From an uncultured Bryobacterales bacterium (GTDB lineage Bacteria; Acidobacteriota; Terriglobia; Bryobacterales; UBA6623), in NCBI GenBank assembly GCA_946887065.1, contig CAMPKL010000050.1, positions 1 through 11,988 on the forward strand: a DNA stretch of 11,988 bases, written 5' to 3'. The notes beneath the pieces are model-generated. The model did no database searches. It had not been told where the DNA came from and saw only the letters and a program-made list of their open reading frames with translations. Each line of letters starts with the position of its first letter. The stretch's first letter is position 1. Positions 7,486 through 11,988 of this stretch are shown one piece after another. A program made the position numbers and the translations under genes.

Positions 7486-8767
7486 GACTAGGAGCTTCCA
7501 CGAGAGGACGCCCGTGCGCAAGCTCCGCTGGAACTTTAGCGAACTCAGCGACGCTAGTGAAGAGCGCGTCGAAATCGCGCGACAGGTGACCGATCAAGCA
7601 GTCGGTTAGAGCGGGCCGCACAGTGGGATGAGCCTTGATCAAGTCGCCAAAACTGAAGTTGTGGTCGTAGAACGCGTATACCAACTTGCGCATGCCTTCG
7701 ATGCTCTTGCAAAGGTGGATACCGTAACCAGCGAACTGGCCGGCGGAGTAATCCTTGGCTTGCAAAGCGGCCTCAACCGCATCGCCGGCCAACTCGCCGC
7801 TACGCAACGCCAGAAACACTCCCGACGAAAACACGGGATCCAAAAAGGCGAACGCATCGCCGCATAATACGAGACCGTTGGCGGCGCAATATTCCGAGCG
7901 GTACGAATACTCTGCCGTGGTGCGATAGTCGTCGCAGCGTGTCCCGGGAGCGAGATGTTCTTCGATCCAGGTGTTGTTTTTCACTTCACGCTGGAAGATC
8001 TCTGCCGGATCACGCGTGCTGCCGTCAAATAGGTAGTCCTTCTCGGCGACGATTCCGACGCTTACGACGTCGTTCGGCCACGGGATGTACCAGAACCATC
8101 CCTTCTCCGGCACATAGGCGACGGTCGTGGCTCCTTCGTCGACTCCGGGATCGCGTACGGCGCCCTTGTAGTAGGTCCAAAGAGCGATCTTATTGAGGTA
8201 GGGGTCGCGAACCTTCCATCGATTGCGCGTGACCGCCAAGGCATCCCTGCCGCTGGCGTCGATGGTGATGGGAGCGCGAAATTCTTTGGTCGAACCATCT
8301 TTGGCGACCGCGCGGACGCCTCGAATTGCGTCGCCTTCCTGAATTAGTTCCCGGACCGTCGTCTCCTCAAAAACTTCCGCGCCCTTCTCCCTCGCATTGT
8401 TCATCAATAGGTGATCGAACTCGCTGCGAACGACCTGCCATGTCTGCGCGGCCGGATGGTCCAAATGCTTGTGAAAATAGAAGGGCGTCGACGCCTTGCC
8501 GTTCTCGCTGACGAACTGCACGCTGTACTTCTTTGGATAGTGCGACTTTTGCATCTTCTCGACCATGCCCAGTCGGGCAAGCGTGAAGTAGCAATAGGGA
8601 AGCATCGATTCGCCGATGTGATAGCGCGGAAACTTTTCGCGCTCGATCACAGCGACTCGGCGGCCGTTCATCGCCAACACGGTGGCGGCAGCCGAACCAG
8701 CCGGGCCGCTGCCCACGACAATCGCATCGTATGGATGCCCATTCGAAATCATAAACGTCGGTCTCAC
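7475..8767 (-). CDS. FAD-dependent oxidoreductase, flavin-dependent halogenase-like
   Basis: This 430-residue flavoprotein belongs to the PHBH/GR2 fold group that contains flavin-dependent halogenases and geranylgeranyl reductase-like enzymes. Seen in sequence: the FAD dinucleotide motif VVGSGPAGS (17-25), the halogenase-type segment FPRYHIGESMLP (46-57), WxWxIP as WFWYIP (224-229), the second FAD motif CGDAFAFLDP (302-311), and FxxPxxSxG as FLDPVFSSG (308-316). A lysine pair (79-80) stands where halogenases carry the catalytic lysine. The motifs fit a halogenase, but related hydroxylases and uncharacterised oxidoreductases share parts of them. The call is therefore halogenase-like rather than proven halogenase. 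The GTG start is 3 bases after the radical SAM stop; the ATG at 8752 (residue 6) is an equally good start. It acts in the cytoplasm and would need a flavin reductase, which is not encoded here. Confidence 0.82.
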   Translation of the reverse strand: MRPTFMISNGHPYDAIVVGSGPAGSAAATVLAMNGRRVAVIEREKFPRYHIGESMLPYCYFTLARLGMVEKMQKSHYPKKYSVQFVSENGKASTPFYFHKHLDHPAAQTWQVVRSEFDHLLMNNAREKGAEVFEETTVRELIQEGDAIRGVRAVAKDGSTKEFRAPITIDASGRDALAVTRNRWKVRDPYLNKIALWTYYKGAVRDPGVDEGATTVAYVPEKGWFWYIPWPNDVVSVGIVAEKDYLFDGSTRDPAEIFQREVKNNTWIEEHLAPGTRCDDYRTTAEYSYRSEYCAANGLVLCGDAFAFLDPVFSSGVFLALRSGELAGDAVEAALQAKDYSAGQFAGYGIHLCKSIEGMRKLVYAFYDHNFSFGDLIKAHPTVRPALTDCLIGHLSRDFDALFTSVAEFAKVPAELAHGRPLVEAPSRAL

Positions 8768-8770
8768 TCT

Positions 8771-10096
8771 CTAAAGGGCCGGACGATGTTCCGGCAAGAA
8801 GAATTCAGGCAGCAAGCGGTCTATCTGCAACAGGCCGCTTCTCGACAGGCGCCAACCATCCGTGCCCGCCTTGAGGTAGCCCTCGTCGCTGAGTTTGTGA
8901 ACCGGGGCGGCGAAGCGCTCGCTAAGGTTCACGCTGAACTTATTCGCGAAATAGGCCGGCTTAACACGACCCAGCTTCATCTGCAGGATCAACTCGCGAA
9001 TCATCCGCTCTTCGTCGGTCGGCTTGAGCGCACGATAAATCGGGAACTCGCCCTTGTTGACCTTCGCCAAGTACGGGCCCACGTCGGCTTCGTTTTGGTA
9101 ATGCACTCCGCCGACATGAGAGAACGACGCCACTCCCACGCCAACCAAATCCGCGCCCGTCCACAGCAGGTCTCTGTATAGGAACTTCGTCTTGTTCGGA
9201 TCTTTGACTGCCGTGTATGCGCTGGTAATCGTGTAGCCGGCTTGCTCGAGTTCATTGAAGGCGTAATCGACCCAAGCCCGTTTCGTCTTCCAGTTCGCCA
9301 CCGGCGCGGTGTCCTTACCCTCATCCAACATCTCTTTGAAGATCTTGGTGTTGTAGGGAACCTCCATCTGGTAGATCGTGACGCTGTCGGGCGACATCTC
9401 GATCGTTTTCGCGATGCATTTGCGCCAGTTCTCGTCCGTCTCGCCCACCATGCCCGCAATCAAGTCGATGTTGACCTGCGGAAAATTCAGCGATTGCAAG
9501 AAGTCATAAGCGCGGAAAATTTCTTTAGAGACGTGCGCCCTGCCGTTTGTCTGCAAAATCTCATCGTCGAAGTTCTCGACTCCCAGACTCAGGCGGGTCA
9601 CCCCAAGGTCTTTGATGACGCGCAGCTTCTTTTCGGTCAAAGTGCCGGGCTCGCACTCGAATGCGACTTCCTCGGCCTCCTCCCAGGACAGCAGTTCCTG
9701 CATCTCGCGAACCAAGCCTGTCAGTTGCGTCGACGACAAGTACGACGGCGTACCGCCCCCGAAGTAGATGAACTTCGGCTTGCGGCCGCCGATGAAGGAT
9801 TTACCCGCGTAGAGCTTTAGCTCATGGATCGCGGCGGCTAAGTAGGCCTGAATTTCGGAGGCGTCTTTGTCGGTGTAGACCTTGAAATAGCAGAACTTAC
9901 AGCGTTTGCGGCAAAACGGGATGTGCAAGTAAACGCCCAGCGGCGTTCCCGCTGCCGGCGGACGTTCGAACGCGCTCAGAGCTTCGCCGACATGGGCGGG
10001 GCTCCATGCCTCGTACGGCGGATAATTCGATACGAAGTAGCTCCCGCCCTTCGTTTCTTCTTCCGGGACCCTGTCGTTCATCCGTTCCGTCATCAT
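8771..10096 (-). CDS. HemN/HemW-like radical SAM protein (coproporphyrinogen III oxidase family)
   Basis: This 441-residue radical SAM enzyme shows the [4Fe-4S] motif C-x3-C-x2-C in HIPFCRKRCKFCYF (Cys62, Cys66, Cys69), the SAM-binding FGGGTPSYLS (112-121), the HemN-family segment CEPGTLTEKKL (148-158), RLSLGVENFDDEIL (168-181), and a HemN_C-like winged-helix end (about 360-430). The fourth cysteine that follows directly in true HemN (CxC) is absent; the position reads CYF. This argues against a canonical oxygen-independent coproporphyrinogen oxidase. Relatives of this shape include HemW (heme chaperone), HutW/ChuW (heme degradation) and class C radical SAM methyltransferases. The N-terminal SNYPPYEAW resembles the start of HemN-type proteins. 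It heads a tight operon of aryl-CoA type genes rather than heme genes, suggesting a biosynthetic tailoring role. The reaction is unknown. Confidence 0.88.
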   Translation of the reverse strand: MMTERMNDRVPEEETKGGSYFVSNYPPYEAWSPAHVGEALSAFERPPAAGTPLGVYLHIPFCRKRCKFCYFKVYTDKDASEIQAYLAAAIHELKLYAGKSFIGGRKPKFIYFGGGTPSYLSSTQLTGLVREMQELLSWEEAEEVAFECEPGTLTEKKLRVIKDLGVTRLSLGVENFDDEILQTNGRAHVSKEIFRAYDFLQSLNFPQVNIDLIAGMVGETDENWRKCIAKTIEMSPDSVTIYQMEVPYNTKIFKEMLDEGKDTAPVANWKTKRAWVDYAFNELEQAGYTITSAYTAVKDPNKTKFLYRDLLWTGADLVGVGVASFSHVGGVHYQNEADVGPYLAKVNKGEFPIYRALKPTDEERMIRELILQMKLGRVKPAYFANKFSVNLSERFAAPVHKLSDEGYLKAGTDGWRLSRSGLLQIDRLLPEFFLPEHRPAL

Positions 10097-10108
10097 CTGG
10101 TTAAGGTT

Positions 10109-10126
10109 CCCTGGCGCCCTCCAGGG
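10109..10126. repeat. Small inverted repeat upstream of the radical SAM gene
   Basis: CCCTGG, a six-base spacer and CCAGGG form a perfect six-base-pair GC-rich stem in the 54-base gap between the peptidase stop and the radical SAM start. No U-run follows on either strand, so it is not a normal intrinsic terminator. On the minus strand the only strong Shine-Dalgarno-like sequence (GGAGGG) overlaps the stem and loop, but it lies 20 bases before the ATG, too far for a normal ribosome site. It could be a weak attenuator, a protein site or chance. Confidence 0.35.
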
Positions 10127-10150
10127 TTACAGCGTACAGCTCTCGAGGCA

Positions 10151-11971
10151 CTACGGCCGTTCGCCCAGCGTCACGCTCAGGGTCAGTTCTTCCCCGCCGC
10201 GCAACACCTTGACGGCTACGGTCTGCCCTACGCGGCCGTCCCGCAGTGCATAGGTAAAGTCATAGAGATTCTGAATCGGCTTGCCGTCGAAGCTGGTCAT
10301 GATGTCACCCGGCAGCAAGCCGCCCTTCGCCGCCGGCGAATCGGGACGGATGTCTGCGAACCTCACGCCGTTAGGGACTTCGGCGAAGTCGGGAATCGAA
10401 CCGAAGTACGGTCCGTAGCCGCCGCCCCCGCCGCTGCCCGGGGGCGCGCCGCTGTGCGGGTCGCCGCTCGCCATAGCCGCTTCGCGGATGAACTCGGGAC
10501 GTTCTTCGATCCCCCGCAGCTCGTCCGCCACTTCGTCAACAATGTCCAAAACCTCGACCGCGGCCGATGCGTTGATCTTGTCCCAGGTATCGGATGGCTT
10601 GTGGTAGTCCGCATGTAGCCCAGAAAAGAAGAACAGCACGGGAATGCCCTTCGTCGTGAACGAGGTGTGATCGCTGGCGCCATAGCCGCTCTTTGACGCG
10701 GCCACTTCGAACTGCGCATCCTTCGCGGCTTCATCCAGCATCTGCTGAAAAACCTCCGCCGTTCCGGCGCCGCCGACGTAGACCTTACTGTTATCGACGC
10801 GGCCGATCATATCCATGTTCAGCATCGCCACCGCGTCTTCCAGCGGTTTGGTTGGATGTTCAGTCCAATACTGCGAACCCAGCAATCCAATTTCCTCTCC
10901 GGCAAACGCCATGAAAAGCGTTCCTCGCCGGTCCTTGCCTTGCGACGTAATAGCCTTCGCCAGGGCAATGACGCCGGCGGTTCCCGAAGCGTTGTCGTCC
11001 GCGCCTGGGTGAACTTGCCCAACGCGATCCGGCGCCAGTGAATTCTCGTCGCCCAAACCCAAGTGGTCGTAATGAGCGCCGATGACTACATACTCTTCCG
11101 TCTCGCCGGGCCAATAGCCGATCACGTTGTTGACGTCCGCCTGCTTGCGCTCGACGTCAACTTCCAACTCCACACGAAGGTCCGATGCAAGCTCGAACGA
11201 TTGCGGCGAGTTCGAGTCGTTGATGGCCGTTTGCAGTTCCCGCAACGATTTCCCGGAACCTTCCAGCCATTGGTCCACGACGTCATTCTTAACCTGGATC
11301 ATGGGGATGCCCGCATCGGCCGGGCCCGAAACGCTGCCGAACTTGATCAACTCGTCGCCGTCCGAACCTTCGCGATATCCATTGGCGATAACCACCGCCG
11401 CGGCGCCTTGATTGCGGGCGCTGATCGCCTTCGAAATCAGATTCGCGTGACGAGTGTAGCGCCGGCTCTGCTCGCCGCCGGAGAAGGAGGGCGGTTCGTA
11501 GCGCAGCACGACGACAATCTTGCCCTCCACGTCGAGGTGCGCGTAGTCGTCGTACCCCTTCTCTTCCGCGTCGATGCCGTAGCCTGCGAAAACAAGCTGC
11601 CCTGAAGCCGTTCCTGAAGATGAGAAATTGATGGGTGCGTAATCCTGGCCGGGGTTCAACGAACGTTCTCCGCCGGTTGAATGAACGACCAAGCGATTGT
11701 CTTCGCCCATGACGGCGCCAGTAGTCACCTGAAACGACTGGAAATATCCTTTCTCGCCCGCAGGCTGGAGCCCCGCCTCTTCGAACTTCTTTGCGATGTA
11801 CGCGGCAGCCCGATCCAATTCCGGCGTACCGGCGCCGCGACCGCGCAAGTCGGGCGAAGACAAAAACTTCACGTCTTCCAGATAGGCGTCCGGCGTAGCG
11901 ACCTGCGCGACCGCCGATGCGGATGCGAATACCGCCAAGACCGCCAGGAGAAGACGTCGGATTGGCATCAT
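10151..11971 (-). CDS. Secreted M28 family zinc aminopeptidase with PA and PDZ domains
   Basis: This 606-residue exported metallopeptidase starts with a signal peptide (1 to about 22, MMPIRR then a hydrophobic core ending ASAVAQ). A PA-like insertion domain (about 120-250) precedes the M28 catalytic core. The co-catalytic zinc residues are all visible: His300 and Asp302 in GAHYDHLG, bridging Asp325 in HPGADDNASG, the general base Glu359 and ligand Glu360 in FAGEEIGLLG, Asp387 in NMDMIGR, and His435 in ASDHTSF. A Gly-rich linker (about 510-525) leads to a C-terminal PDZ domain (about 530-606: GVRFADIRPDSPAAKGGLLPGDIM). This fits a periplasmic or outer-surface aminopeptidase that trims N-terminal residues from peptides. 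Two adjacent ATG codons (11971, 11968) could start it, and no clear Shine-Dalgarno is visible before the window ends. It is 54 bases from the next operon and probably unrelated in function. Confidence 0.93.
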   Translation of the reverse strand: MMPIRRLLLAVLAVFASASAVAQVATPDAYLEDVKFLSSPDLRGRGAGTPELDRAAAYIAKKFEEAGLQPAGEKGYFQSFQVTTGAVMGEDNRLVVHSTGGERSLNPGQDYAPINFSSSGTASGQLVFAGYGIDAEEKGYDDYAHLDVEGKIVVVLRYEPPSFSGGEQSRRYTRHANLISKAISARNQGAAAVVIANGYREGSDGDELIKFGSVSGPADAGIPMIQVKNDVVDQWLEGSGKSLRELQTAINDSNSPQSFELASDLRVELEVDVERKQADVNNVIGYWPGETEEYVVIGAHYDHLGLGDENSLAPDRVGQVHPGADDNASGTAGVIALAKAITSQGKDRRGTLFMAFAGEEIGLLGSQYWTEHPTKPLEDAVAMLNMDMIGRVDNSKVYVGGAGTAEVFQQMLDEAAKDAQFEVAASKSGYGASDHTSFTTKGIPVLFFFSGLHADYHKPSDTWDKINASAAVEVLDIVDEVADELRGIEERPEFIREAAMASGDPHSGAPPGSGGGGGYGPYFGSIPDFAEVPNGVRFADIRPDSPAAKGGLLPGDIMTSFDGKPIQNLYDFTYALRDGRVGQTVAVKVLRGGEELTLSVTLGERP

Positions 11972-11988
11972 GAGCAGCCGGCTATTGC

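Noticed and set aside
7486..7521. TTG-initiated N-terminal extension of the thioesterase
   Set aside because: The extra 12 residues do not fit the family; the GTG at 7485 gives the normal N-terminus and a compact 11-base overlap.
7475..8767. Plain geranylgeranyl reductase annotation
   Set aside because: The WxWxIP and FxxPxxSxG motifs and the placed lysine favour the halogenase-like branch, although a non-halogenating oxidoreductase remains possible.
8411..9181. Open frame of 256 codons on the plus strand
   Set aside because: It runs antisense across the start of the flavoprotein gene and the end of the radical SAM gene, both of which have strong family motifs. Its translation has no recognisable domain and is rich in Arg and His, typical of an antisense shadow in GC-rich DNA.
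8771..10096. Assignment as hemN, oxygen-independent coproporphyrinogen III oxidase
   Set aside because: The fourth cysteine of the HemN CxC element is missing and there are no heme genes nearby, so only the wider family name is supported.
10109..10126. Intrinsic terminator for the peptidase gene
   Set aside because: The stem is short and is not followed by a run of T on the minus strand (it continues GAACCTTAACC).
9923..10618. Open frame of 231 codons on the plus strand
   Set aside because: It lies antisense to the radical SAM start and the peptidase PDZ region, has no domain, and its composition is that of a shadow frame.
11063..11605. Open frame of 180 codons on the plus strand
   Set aside because: It is antisense to the PA and catalytic domains of the M28 peptidase, which are complete; no independent support.

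Overview
This 12 kb window carries nine protein-coding genes on both strands, with almost no intergenic space. The moderately high GC content and a protein of the acidobacterial VWFA-related type (TIGR03436-like) suggest an Acidobacteriota chromosome. This is inferred from gene content; there is no rRNA or other marker gene to confirm it. No tRNA, rRNA, insertion sequence, CRISPR array or phage gene was seen.

Left part, plus strand (1-5728): moeA (5' end outside the window), moaC, a secreted VWFA-related protein, an oversized alpha-D-phosphohexomutase and a chorismate-lyase-like gene. The gaps of 4, 13, 11 and 60 bases fit one transcription unit. The first two genes belong to molybdenum cofactor synthesis. 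The others share no obvious pathway with them, so this may be a co-transcribed housekeeping string rather than one functional system.

Right part, minus strand (11971 down to 5744): a secreted M28 zinc aminopeptidase with a C-terminal PDZ domain, then 54 bases, then four tightly packed genes. In transcription order these are a HemN/HemW-like radical SAM enzyme, a flavin-dependent halogenase-like oxidoreductase, a 4-hydroxybenzoyl-CoA-thioesterase-like hotdog protein and a PaaK-type aryl-CoA ligase. Their junctions are a 3-base gap, an 11-base overlap and a 10-base overlap, which indicates translational coupling. This operon ends 15 bases from the convergent end of the chorismate-lyase-like gene.

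The most interesting hypothesis is that the convergent chorismate-lyase-like gene and the four-gene operon form a small aromatic-acid pathway. Chorismate would give 4-hydroxybenzoate, which would be loaded on CoA by the ligase, modified by the flavin enzyme (possibly halogenated) and/or the radical SAM enzyme, and released by the thioesterase. The sequence supports the individual families and the tight operon. The pathway itself, its substrates and its product are inference.
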